Notes: generated from the sequence alone by a model not told the origin. Positions 1 to 5,407 are shown, counted from the first letter of the stretch. The stretch: DNA of 5,718 bases from an uncultured Selenomonadaceae bacterium (GCA_905236325.1 CAJOPJ010000090.1:1-5718); one strand, 5' to 3'. A program made the numbers and translations.

Positions 1-139
1 CATTTTCTTTCAAGAAAGTGGACAATTCCAATTTTGCGTGAACTTCTTGACGGTACAAAAAGATTTAATGAATTGCAAAAAAAATTTTAAATTTTCTATT
101 TGCGTTAATTATAATCAGCATTTAAAATTAAGCAAGTAG
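1..139 (+). pseudogene. Relic of an HxlR-family regulator, frameshifted and cut by the window edge
   Basis: Frame 1 from base 1 reads an HxlR core with KWTIPILRELLDG, then KRFNELQKKF, and stops at 88-90. I count 15 identities in 29 aligned residues with the intact regulator just downstream (its residues 22-50). The stop falls where the helix-turn-helix should continue. After the 8-A run at 77-84, a second frame reads on to a stop at 137-139 and includes QHLKL, matching QQLKL of the intact copy. One extra A in that run would explain the break. The relic keeps the family-typical KWT, which the intact copy has changed to KWI. The start lies outside the window. The frame-1 similarity is clear; the second-frame part is weaker. 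A sequencing slip in the homopolymer cannot be excluded, but the second frame also ends early, so the gene would still lack its wing and C-terminal helix. Confidence 0.65.
86..115 (+). promoter_or_regulatory. Possible sigma-A promoter for the HxlR regulator gene
   Basis: A perfect TATAAT at 110-115 lies 18 bases after TTTAAA at 86-91 (4 of 6 matches to the -35 consensus). Transcription would start near 122 and leave a leader of about 70 bases before the GTG start at 191. It lies inside the decayed relic and in very AT-rich DNA, where chance matches are common, so it is tentative. Confidence 0.3.
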
Positions 140-190
140 TGTTATTCAATGTGAAATGTATCTTTGAAGAAACTTTTTCGGAGGTAAGTC

Positions 191-559
191 GTGAAAAAAT
201 TTGAATTTGAAGAAAAAAATTTATTTGGCGTTTGTCCATATTATACAACTCAGCAGTTGATTTTGGGCAAATGGATTTTTCCAATCTTAAATGAACTTTC
301 TAGCGGAGCAAAAAGATTTGGACAACTTCAAAAGTCATTCGGAATTACTCGAACCACTTTAGCGCAACAACTCAAACTTTTGGAACGCGAGGGATTTGTT
401 CATCGCGAAGTTTTTCCTGAAGTTCCGCCGCGTGTGGAATATTCTTTGACTGAAATTGGAAAAAGTTTTCAGCCGGTTTTGGACAGCATTGAAATTTGGG
501 GCAAAAAATATATTGACTATTTAAAAGGACGCGATAAACACGCACTAATTAAAAATTAA
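191..559 (+). CDS. HxlR-family winged helix-turn-helix transcriptional regulator
   Basis: This 122-residue protein is a full-length HxlR (DUF24) DNA-binding regulator. Visible landmarks are Cys15 in the N-terminal CPYYTTQQL segment, GKW at 26-28 followed by PILNEL, the recognition region RFGQLQKSFGITRTTLAQQL (42-61), the wing FPEVPPRVEYSLTEIG (75-90), and a C-terminal dimerisation helix from about 92 to 112. Cys15 sits where family members such as YodB and HypR carry their conserved redox- or aldehyde-sensing cysteine, so thiol stress sensing is possible but inferred. The start is GTG at 191, five bases after GGAGGT at 180-185. A broken paralogue lies upstream, and htrA begins 52 bases downstream on the same strand with no terminator between, so the two may be cotranscribed. 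HxlR proteins often control a nearby oxidoreductase or transporter, but none is visible, so the target is unknown. Confidence 0.93.
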   Translation: MKKFEFEEKNLFGVCPYYTTQQLILGKWIFPILNELSSGAKRFGQLQKSFGITRTTLAQQLKLLEREGFVHREVFPEVPPRVEYSLTEIGKSFQPVLDSIEIWGKKYIDYLKGRDKHALIKN

Positions 560-593
560 CTTGTATTTTTTTTTGCTACAAAGTAAAATTTGC

Positions 594-602
594 AAAGGAG
601 GT
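594..602 (+). promoter_or_regulatory. Ribosome binding site that fixes the htrA start
   Basis: AAAGGAGGT ends nine bases before the ATG at 612. An in-frame TTG at 561 would start the protein upstream of this site, put a non-signal sequence ahead of the lipoprotein signal, and has no Shine-Dalgarno of its own. The ATG is therefore the better start. Confidence 0.85.
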
Positions 603-611
603 AATAAAAAA

Positions 612-1718
612 ATGAAAATTGGAAAATCGAAACTTACAAAATTTTTAGTTGCTGCGTTTATGTGTAGCGCATTGGTTTTTAGCGGCTGTGACAAAAATAT
701 TAGCGACGATTTAACCGGCGAAAATGAAGTTGCCGCAACAAATTCGCAAACTATGGTTGAAGCTGCAAGTTCCGGCGCAAGAAATACGCCTGTTGTGCGT
801 GTGGCTCAACAAGTTGGTCCTGCAGTTGTCGGAATTACAAATAAAGCTGTTGCGCGTGATTACTTCAATAGACAAATTGAATCCGAAGGCGTAGGCAGTG
901 GTGTTATTTTCCGCAAGGATGGCTACATTGTTACAAATAATCATGTTATTGCCGGTGCGCGTGAATTGATTGTGTCTTTTGCTGACGGCACAACTTTAAA
1001 TGCTGAACTTGTCGGCACGGACGAAATGACTGACATTGCTGTTGTTAAAGTCAATGCAGATAATTTGCCGACTGCAACTTTTGGCAATTCAGATGAAATT
1101 ATGGTTGGCGAACCTGCAATAGCAATCGGCAATCCAATGGGACTTGAATTTCGCGGCAGTGTAACAGTTGGCGTTATCAGCGCACTCAATAGAACGCTTG
1201 AACTGAATGAACGCCTTGTAAAATTGATTCAAACCGATGCGGCGATTAGTCCCGGAAATTCCGGCGGCGCACTTTTGAACTTTGACGGCGAAGTTATCGG
1301 CATAAACAGCGCAAAACTTGCTACTGATGGTGTCGAAGGTATGGCTTTTGCAATTCCGATCAACACAGTGCAAAATGTCATAAATGAACTTATTGACAAA
1401 GGTTATGTTGCACGACCATATCTCGGCGTGACAATTTTTGATAAGCAGACTGCCGCACGTTACGGCTATCAGCTCAGCATTGACAAAGGCGTTTATATCT
1501 TCCAAGTCGCACTTGACGGTCCGGCTGAATTGGCAAACTTAAGACGCGGCGATGTTATTCTTGCCATTGACGGCACGGCTGTTAATTCTGTAACTGAAAT
1601 TCGCGCAGAAATTACCTCCAAAAAAGTTGGTGACAAAATTACTGTTACTTACGAACGCGACGGCGTTGAACAGACTGTCGAAGCAACTTTGCAGGAAATG
1701 CCACAACCAAGGCACTAA
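612..1718 (+). CDS. htrA: HtrA/DegP-like serine protease, predicted lipoprotein, one PDZ domain
   Basis: This 368-residue protein is a trypsin-fold protease of the HtrA family, which degrades or refolds damaged exported proteins outside the cytoplasm. Residues 1-25 are a signal peptide: Lys-rich start, hydrophobic core FLVAAFMCSALVF, then SGC with Cys26 as the likely lipidated residue. A polar spacer follows to about 58. The protease domain (about 60-260) has the full triad: His111 in TNNHVIAG, Asp141 in TDIAVVKV, and Ser217 in PGNSGGAL. One PDZ domain spans about 267-358, starting at RPYLGVTI. The protein seems catalytically intact. Many Firmicute HtrA proteins are held by a transmembrane helix, so lipid anchoring is a notable variant. 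The gene ends in a strong terminator and is followed by rlmH, an adjacency known in Firmicutes. HtrA genes are often stress-controlled, but I see no clear regulatory site here. Confidence 0.95.
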   Translation: MKIGKSKLTKFLVAAFMCSALVFSGCDKNISDDLTGENEVAATNSQTMVEAASSGARNTPVVRVAQQVGPAVVGITNKAVARDYFNRQIESEGVGSGVIFRKDGYIVTNNHVIAGARELIVSFADGTTLNAELVGTDEMTDIAVVKVNADNLPTATFGNSDEIMVGEPAIAIGNPMGLEFRGSVTVGVISALNRTLELNERLVKLIQTDAAISPGNSGGALLNFDGEVIGINSAKLATDGVEGMAFAIPINTVQNVINELIDKGYVARPYLGVTIFDKQTAARYGYQLSIDKGVYIFQVALDGPAELANLRRGDVILAIDGTAVNSVTEIRAEITSKKVGDKITVTYERDGVEQTVEATLQEMPQPRH

Positions 1719-1777
1719 TTTTAGCTGTCAAAAATTATTTGTTAGCTATTAGCAAAAAAATCTAAAATCCATAATCT

Positions 1778-1816
1778 AAATTAGCTTTTAGCTTTTGGCT
1801 GAAGGCTAATTTTTTT
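1778..1816 (+). terminator. Strong intrinsic terminator of htrA
   Basis: The arms at 1778-1792 and 1798-1812 pair over 15 continuous base pairs, two of them G-U in RNA, around a five-base loop (TTTTG). A run of seven T covers 1810-1816. The T run lies only on the downstream side of the plus strand, so it acts on htrA transcripts. The stem is AT-rich at its base, with GC-containing sections inside. Confidence 0.85.
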
Positions 1817-1845
1817 GCAGGAAGGCGACATTTTTTTTTCAAAGC

Positions 1846-1851
1846 AGGGGG
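1846..1851 (+). promoter_or_regulatory. Ribosome binding site that fixes the TTG start of rlmH
   Basis: AGGGGG lies seven bases before TTG at 1859. An in-frame TGA at 1856-1858 touches the TTG directly, so no longer N-terminus is possible, and the resulting MKITLITIGKLKE matches the usual RlmH beginning. Confidence 0.8.
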
Positions 1852-1858
1852 ATTTTGA

Positions 1859-2302
1859 TTGAAAATTACTTTGATAACAATAGGCAAGTTGAAGGAAAAA
1901 TTTCTGCAAGCCGGCGTTGCTGAATATTTAAAGCGACTTAAGCCTTTTGTGAAATTTGAAGTGCGCGAAATTCCTGAACAAAAATCAGTTGTCGAAGAAG
2001 GCAAGAAAATTTTATCTGCCTTGCCAAAAGAAAGTTTTATTTTTGTCTTGGACGTGGCAGGAAATTTTTTAACCTCAGAAAAATTTGCACAAAAATTTTC
2101 TGACTTAACATTGCACGGCGTGAGCGAAATAACTTTTGTAATTGGCGGCGCATTTGGCTTGAGCGATGAAGTCAAAAAAATTGCGAACTTCAGATTGAGT
2201 TTTTCGCCAATGACTTTTACGCATCAAATGGCACGGCTGATTTTGGTTGAACAAATTTATCGCGCTTTTAAAATAAATCGTGGCGAGCCTTATCACTGGT
2301 AG
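1859..2302 (+). CDS. rlmH: 23S rRNA (pseudouridine1915-N3)-methyltransferase RlmH
   Basis: RlmH is a small SPOUT-class enzyme that uses S-adenosylmethionine to methylate N3 of pseudouridine 1915 in helix 69 of 23S rRNA, on assembled 70S ribosomes. The 147-residue protein shows the family pattern end to end: MKITLITIGKLKEKF at the start, YLKRLKPF at 23-30, LDVAGNFLTSEKFA at 64-77, the cofactor-binding knot segment FVIGGAFGLS at 93-102, then SFSPMTFTHQMARL and EQIYRAFKINRGEPYH near the end. It is slightly shorter than the usual 155-160 residues, and the last residue is Trp where Lys is common. Translation begins at a TTG. The gene follows the htrA terminator by about 40 bases, with no convincing promoter between, so it may depend on read-through or on a weak promoter that I cannot see. 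Confidence 0.96.
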   Translation: MKITLITIGKLKEKFLQAGVAEYLKRLKPFVKFEVREIPEQKSVVEEGKKILSALPKESFIFVLDVAGNFLTSEKFAQKFSDLTLHGVSEITFVIGGAFGLSDEVKKIANFRLSFSPMTFTHQMARLILVEQIYRAFKINRGEPYHW

Positions 2303-2317
2303 AATTTATAAATTCAG

Positions 2318-2345
2318 TTGACGAAATTTTAATTTTTGTTATGAT
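2318..2345 (+). promoter_or_regulatory. Sigma-A promoter of the GrpE-like/Hsp70-like pair
   Basis: TTGACG at 2318-2323 (5 of 6 consensus matches) is followed after 16 bases by TATGAT at 2340-2345 (5 of 6). A TG two bases before it makes an extended -10. Transcription would begin near 2352, giving a short leader before the ribosome binding site at 2361. No CIRCE-type inverted repeat is seen nearby, so HrcA control is not evident. Confidence 0.75.
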
Positions 2346-2360
2346 AAGTTGCTGTGATTC

Positions 2361-2369
2361 AAAGGAGGT
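2361..2369 (+). promoter_or_regulatory. Ribosome binding site that fixes the GrpE-like start
   Basis: AAAGGAGGT lies seven bases before ATG at 2377. The earlier in-frame ATG at 2341 overlaps the promoter -10 box, would be upstream of the predicted transcript start, and has no ribosome binding site. Confidence 0.85.
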
Positions 2370-2376
2370 TGAAACA

Positions 2377-2967
2377 ATGGAGGCGCAAGCTGATTTTACT
2401 GCTGAAGAAACAGAAACTCCGCAAATTGACTTAAACAAATTGGTTGATATGATAAATTTAATTTTGGAATCTCAAGACAAAAATGCGCGGCAACTGACTC
2501 AAGTTTTGCGCGAAAATATAAATTTCCAAAATCAAGTTAGGCAAGGAATGTATGCTGAACTTGAGGCGTTGAAAGAAGAAAAACGCGGCGAACAATTCAC
2601 GCCAATTTTAAAATCTATTGCGGCTGCTTGCGTTGAATATCAAACACTGCTTGGCGACGAAACTATTTCAACTAAAGGTCGGCGGACTTTGAATTTGTTG
2701 TTCGATGAATTGGAAGATATTTTAGCAGAATATGACGCAGAAATTTTTCATTCGCAACAAGGCGAAACGCGCCGTCCCCTGCTTACAAAAGTTATCAACA
2801 CAATTTCTACCGATGACAAAAATTTGCACAACACAATCGCCAAAAGCCGACGCGCCGGTGTTATCAGAAATGGTCGTCCACTTTACCGCGAATATGTCGA
2901 TGTTTTTGTTTATGATTCGACGCTGGAAGAAACAAATAAAAAATCTGAATTTGCCAGAATGGAATAA
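2377..2967 (+). CDS. Divergent GrpE-like nucleotide exchange factor, probable partner of the downstream Hsp70
   Basis: This 196-residue acidic protein has no signal peptide or membrane segment. An acidic N-terminal tail (1-16) leads into a long helical, coiled-coil-like stretch (about 18-70), then a second helical region (73-125). The C-terminal 70 residues follow the layout of GrpE: a helix LLFDELEDILAEYDAEIF (107-124) like the GrpE helix before VEVI, a GE at 129-130, and SRRAGVIRNGRPLYREYVDVFV (157-178) in place of the KGY-NGR-beta strand pattern of the GrpE head. The typical DP--H-A motif is replaced by residues around RRPLLTKVIN. GrpE proteins release ADP from Hsp70, and an Hsp70 gene follows 110 bases later on the same strand, so an exchange-factor role is likely but inferred. 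It differs too much to be the housekeeping GrpE with confidence. Another helical cofactor of the same Hsp70 is the main alternative. Confidence 0.72.
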   Translation: MEAQADFTAEETETPQIDLNKLVDMINLILESQDKNARQLTQVLRENINFQNQVRQGMYAELEALKEEKRGEQFTPILKSIAAACVEYQTLLGDETISTKGRRTLNLLFDELEDILAEYDAEIFHSQQGETRRPLLTKVINTISTDDKNLHNTIAKSRRAGVIRNGRPLYREYVDVFVYDSTLEETNKKSEFARME

Positions 2968-2993
2968 ATTTATCGCAAGGATTTATATTTTTT

Positions 2994-3015
2994 GGAGGGG
3001 GGATTGAAATTGTAA
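2994..3015 (+). other. Ribosome-binding-like G-rich site followed by a three-codon frame
   Basis: GGAGGGGGG (2994-3002) is followed after one base by TTG AAA TTG and a TAA stop at 3013-3015. It lies in the 110-base gap between the GrpE-like gene and the Hsp70 gene, whose own AGGAGG is at 3062-3067. It may be a relic of a lost gene start, a minimal leader frame or chance. No product of normal length is encoded. Confidence 0.3.
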
Positions 3016-3077
3016 AACCTAACCGGCACAGATAAAAAACTTGGAGATTTAATTAAGCTATAGGAGGAAAATTTTTT

Positions 3078-4724
3078 ATGGCGACTTATGGAATAGATTT
3101 AGGGACGACTTATTCATGCATTGCGCGTTTGGATTCAAATGGCAATCCTGAAGTCATTCGCAATAATGAAGATGATTCAAACACAGTTGCGTCTGTAGTT
3201 TTTTTTGAAAATGAAAATAATGTTGTAGTCGGTCAAGCTGCGAAAGAAAATATTGAAACCGACGGCGACAGAGTAGTTCAATTTGTTAAGCGCGAAATTG
3301 GCAAGCGTGATATGCGTACTTATGAATTTGACGGCAAAACTTACACGCCTGTTGAAATTTCTGCGCTGATTTTGACGCGCTTGAAAAATCTTGTTGAAAG
3401 TCAAGGCGGCAAAATTGAAGATGTTGTTATAACTGTACCTGCGTATTTTGGTCTTGAAGAACGCAGCGCAACTAAGCAAGCCGGCGAACTTGCAGGTTTT
3501 AATGTCTTGAGTTTGGTTAATGAACCGACTGCTGCGGCTTTAAGTTATTGTGCGCGTCAATTTCAAGAAGACAGAACAATTTTAGTTTATGACTTAGGCG
3601 GCGGCACTTTCGATGTAACTGTTGTTAAAATGTCAATGGCGCAAAATGAAAGCGGTAAAGATTTTCAAAAAATAAATGTTTTAGCAACCGGCGGCGATGA
3701 CAGACTCGGCGGCAAAGATTGGGACGACAGATTGTTTGATTATATTTTGCGCGTCTGTTGCGATGAAAATGGCTTGACTGCAGAAGATATTGAAGCTGAA
3801 ACGCGCCAAGACATTCGCAGCAAGGTTGAGGAAGCCAAACGCAAACTCAGCAAAAAACAATCAGCCAAAGTCAGAATTGATGTTAATGGCTCGCGCACTG
3901 AAATAAATATCACACGCGCAGATTTTGAACAGATGACTGCTGATAAAGTTGCGCAAACAATGAACTTTGTTGAATCGACGCTGGCAAAAGTTCCTGACGC
4001 TGTGATTGATACAGTGCTTTTGGTCGGCGGCTCAACTTATATGCCGATGATTAAAGACGCTGTTGAAGCAAAATTTCCCGGCAAAGTTCAACAGCACGAC
4101 CCCGATCAAGCAGTTGCCAAAGGCGCGGCACTTTACGCAAGTATGTTGGTTGTTGAAGAAGGCGGCGCAGGTTCAGATATTTCCACGCCGACTGAAGAAG
4201 GCTCAACGCCAACTGAAACTTCAAGCAAAGCTGAACAGCTCACTGCAAAATTTATTGTTGAAGACCAAACGCCGCGTTCATTCGGTCCCGGCGTTATGGA
4301 TATGAAAGCCAGCAAGCCAACTTATGTTTTGGAAAATTTTATAAAAATTGGCGAAAAAATGCCCGCAGTCTTTACAAAAACTTACTACCCAATGGAGGAC
4401 AATCAAGAACGCGTCAGACTGCGTGCTTTTGAAAATATGTCAACTGAAGATACTTTAATTCCCTGCGTTGATGAAGACGGCAATCCACAAGCTACAGACC
4501 CTGCACACAATGTCAAATTGCTGGGCGAATTGATTGTTAATCTTCCACCGGAAACACCACGCGACACACCAATTAAAGTTACATTTAAAGTCGATGCGTC
4601 CGGCGTTCATGTTGAGGCTGTCAATACAAAAACCGGCGAAGTTTTTGAAACTTTCCTGCGTACAGAATCAGATATCGATGTTGAAAAATCTGCTGTTCAT
4701 CAGCTTAGAATTTCTGCAGATTAA
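3078..4724 (+). CDS. Divergent Hsp70 (DnaK-like) chaperone lacking the alpha-helical lid
   Basis: This 548-residue cytoplasmic protein has a complete Hsp70 ATPase domain (about 1-360): GIDLGTTYS at 5-13, Lys71 in FVKREIG, VNEPTAAALSY at 147-157, VYDLGGGTFDV at 170-180, GGDDRLGGKDWD at 205-216 and LLVGGSTYMP at 314-323. A Ser/Thr/Pro/Glu-rich linker (about 360-384) replaces the conserved hydrophobic VLLLD linker. A beta substrate-binding domain follows (about 388-525), with EDNQERVRLRAFEN at 440-453 and a final VTFKVDASGVHVEAVNTKTGE at 501-521. The protein ends soon after, whereas DnaK has about 100 more residues of helical lid (usual length 600-640). The position of the DnaK autophosphorylated threonine is Asp208. 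The start is ATG, ten bases after AGGAGG. The GrpE-like gene upstream suggests a dedicated machine. The client is unknown. It is a paralogue-type Hsp70 rather than the housekeeping dnaK. Confidence 0.92.
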   Translation: MATYGIDLGTTYSCIARLDSNGNPEVIRNNEDDSNTVASVVFFENENNVVVGQAAKENIETDGDRVVQFVKREIGKRDMRTYEFDGKTYTPVEISALILTRLKNLVESQGGKIEDVVITVPAYFGLEERSATKQAGELAGFNVLSLVNEPTAAALSYCARQFQEDRTILVYDLGGGTFDVTVVKMSMAQNESGKDFQKINVLATGGDDRLGGKDWDDRLFDYILRVCCDENGLTAEDIEAETRQDIRSKVEEAKRKLSKKQSAKVRIDVNGSRTEINITRADFEQMTADKVAQTMNFVESTLAKVPDAVIDTVLLVGGSTYMPMIKDAVEAKFPGKVQQHDPDQAVAKGAALYASMLVVEEGGAGSDISTPTEEGSTPTETSSKAEQLTAKFIVEDQTPRSFGPGVMDMKASKPTYVLENFIKIGEKMPAVFTKTYYPMEDNQERVRLRAFENMSTEDTLIPCVDEDGNPQATDPAHNVKLLGELIVNLPPETPRDTPIKVTFKVDASGVHVEAVNTKTGEVFETFLRTESDIDVEKSAVHQLRISAD

Positions 4725-4754
4725 AAAAAATTGCGCCATTACGCGAAAAAAAAG

Positions 4755-4783
4755 TTGCATAGCATTAAACCTTGTGCTAATAT
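4755..4783 (+). promoter_or_regulatory. Sigma-A promoter of the yjfB-like gene
   Basis: TTGCAT at 4755-4760 and TAATAT at 4778-4783 are separated by exactly 17 bases, and a TG one base before the -10 gives an extended -10. The predicted start near 4790 leaves about 25 bases of leader. No convincing terminator separates it from the Hsp70 gene, so some read-through into this gene is likely. Confidence 0.75.
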
Positions 4784-4814
4784 AACGCTTGACTAAGGAA
4801 AGGGGGAAGTTTTT

Positions 4815-4994
4815 ATGGATATGAGTATCGCGGCAATGTCGGTGGATATGCATATGGCGCGGGCGCAACAAGACTTCGGAGTTGCTGTTTTAAAAATGGC
4901 AATGGAGACTGACGCTGAAATGTTAGAGGAAACTTTGGAATCGGTGGGTAGTCTTGACCCCACACTTGGTAATACTATCGATATTTCTGTCTAA
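4815..4994 (+). CDS. yjfB: YjfB-family putative motility protein, 59 residues
   Basis: This 59-residue gene has the pattern of the YjfB family of small Firmicute proteins, annotated as putative motility proteins: a Met- and Ala-rich N-terminal helix beginning MDMSIAAMSVDM, a central VLKMAMETDAEMLEE segment (25-39), and the hallmark ending SLDPTLGNTIDISV (46-59). It has no signal peptide and no true membrane helix. The start is ATG, nine bases after a strong AAGGAAAGGGGG-type ribosome binding site (4795-4806). It has its own promoter and lies between the Hsp70 and HU genes. The family name rests on weak functional evidence; members are often found in flagellated bacteria, but no flagellar gene is in this window. 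The family call is firm, the role is not. Confidence 0.88.
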   Translation: MDMSIAAMSVDMHMARAQQDFGVAVLKMAMETDAEMLEETLESVGSLDPTLGNTIDISV

Positions 4995-5000
4995 AAGGTG

Positions 5001-5029
5001 TTGATTTTTTAGAAACTTTCTGTTAAAGT
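5001..5029 (+). promoter_or_regulatory. Probable promoter of the HU gene
   Basis: TTGATT at 5001-5006 and TAAAGT at 5024-5029 are 17 bases apart, and TG at 5021-5022 forms an extended -10. Each box matches consensus at 4 of 6 positions. The start would be near 5036, just before AGGAGG at 5047-5052. Read-through from the yjfB-like gene is also possible, as no terminator separates them. Confidence 0.55.
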
Positions 5030-5060
5030 CTCACAGTATTTTTGTTAGGAGGAATTTTTA

Positions 5061-5336
5061 ATGACAAGAGCAGAATTAGTTGCAACAGTTGCAGAAAAAT
5101 CAGAATTGGATCGCAAAAAGGCTGATAAAGCTGTAACAGCAGTTTTTGAAGCAATCAAACAGGCTTTGATTGAGGGCGATAAAGTCCAACTTATCGGTTT
5201 CGGTACTTTTGAAAACCGCGAACGCAGTGCGCGTAAAGGTCGCAATCCTCGCACCGGCGAAGAAATTGACATTCCGGCTTCAAAATTACCGTCCTTCAAA
5301 GCCGGCAAGGCTTTCAAAGACGCTGTAAATCCTTGA
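5061..5336 (+). CDS. hup: HU-family nucleoid DNA-binding protein
   Basis: HU is a small basic dimeric protein that bends and compacts DNA with little sequence preference and helps replication, recombination and repair. The 91-residue product is full length. Residues 1-40 form the helical dimerisation half, starting MTRAELVATVAEKSELDRKKA. The family signature runs from GFGTF (46-50) through the arm RERSARKGRNPRTGEEI (53-69), with the DNA-intercalating proline at 63. It ends with the helix SFKAGKAFKDAVN. The start is ATG, eight bases after AGGAGG. Its own promoter and a terminator right behind make it a single-gene unit, typical of highly expressed HU. IHF is less likely given the sequence and the Firmicute context. 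Confidence 0.97.
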   Translation: MTRAELVATVAEKSELDRKKADKAVTAVFEAIKQALIEGDKVQLIGFGTFENRERSARKGRNPRTGEEIDIPASKLPSFKAGKAFKDAVNP

Positions 5337-5355
5337 AACTGAATTTACTAAAATC

Positions 5356-5389
5356 AAAAAAGCATCTGTCAAACCGACAGATGTTTTTT
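5356..5389 (+). terminator. Intrinsic terminator of the HU gene, probably bidirectional
   Basis: CATCTGTC (5363-5370) and GACAGATG (5376-5383) form an 8-bp perfect stem with the loop AAACC, followed by six T (5384-5389). Six A at 5356-5361 precede the stem, one G away from it, so the hairpin also has a U run when read from the minus strand. Confidence 0.92.
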
Positions 5390-5407
5390 ATTGCGTATTT
5401 TAAAAAC

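Noticed and set aside
561..589. Promoter-like TTGTAT - 17 bases - TAAAAT before htrA
   Set aside because: The boxes and spacing are good, but the transcript would begin near 596, inside the htrA ribosome binding site, leaving essentially no leader. More likely chance in an AT-rich gap, with cotranscription from the regulator gene.
561..611. Longer htrA reading frame beginning at TTG 561
   Set aside because: It lacks a ribosome binding site, places MYFFLLQSKICKGG ahead of the true signal peptide, and AAAGGAGGT at 594-602 points to ATG 612.
1762..2175. Antisense open frame across rlmH, and similar antisense frames over htrA, the Hsp70 gene and HU
   Set aside because: These are mirror frames of clearly conserved genes, with low-complexity or Ser/Asn/Lys-rich translations, no recognisable domain and no ribosome binding site.
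2341..2376. Longer GrpE-like frame beginning at ATG 2341
   Set aside because: This ATG overlaps the -10 box of the promoter and has no ribosome binding site; ATG 2377 has a perfect one.
3010..3038. TTGTAA - 17 bases - TAAAAA as an internal promoter for the Hsp70 gene
   Set aside because: Each box matches only 4 of 6 positions in very AT-rich DNA. Cotranscription with the GrpE-like gene explains expression without it.
4728..4752. Small hairpin GCG-CCATTA-CGC after the Hsp70 gene as its terminator
   Set aside because: The stem is only about five pairs and is followed by A rather than T on the plus strand; on the minus strand it is weakened by a mismatch.
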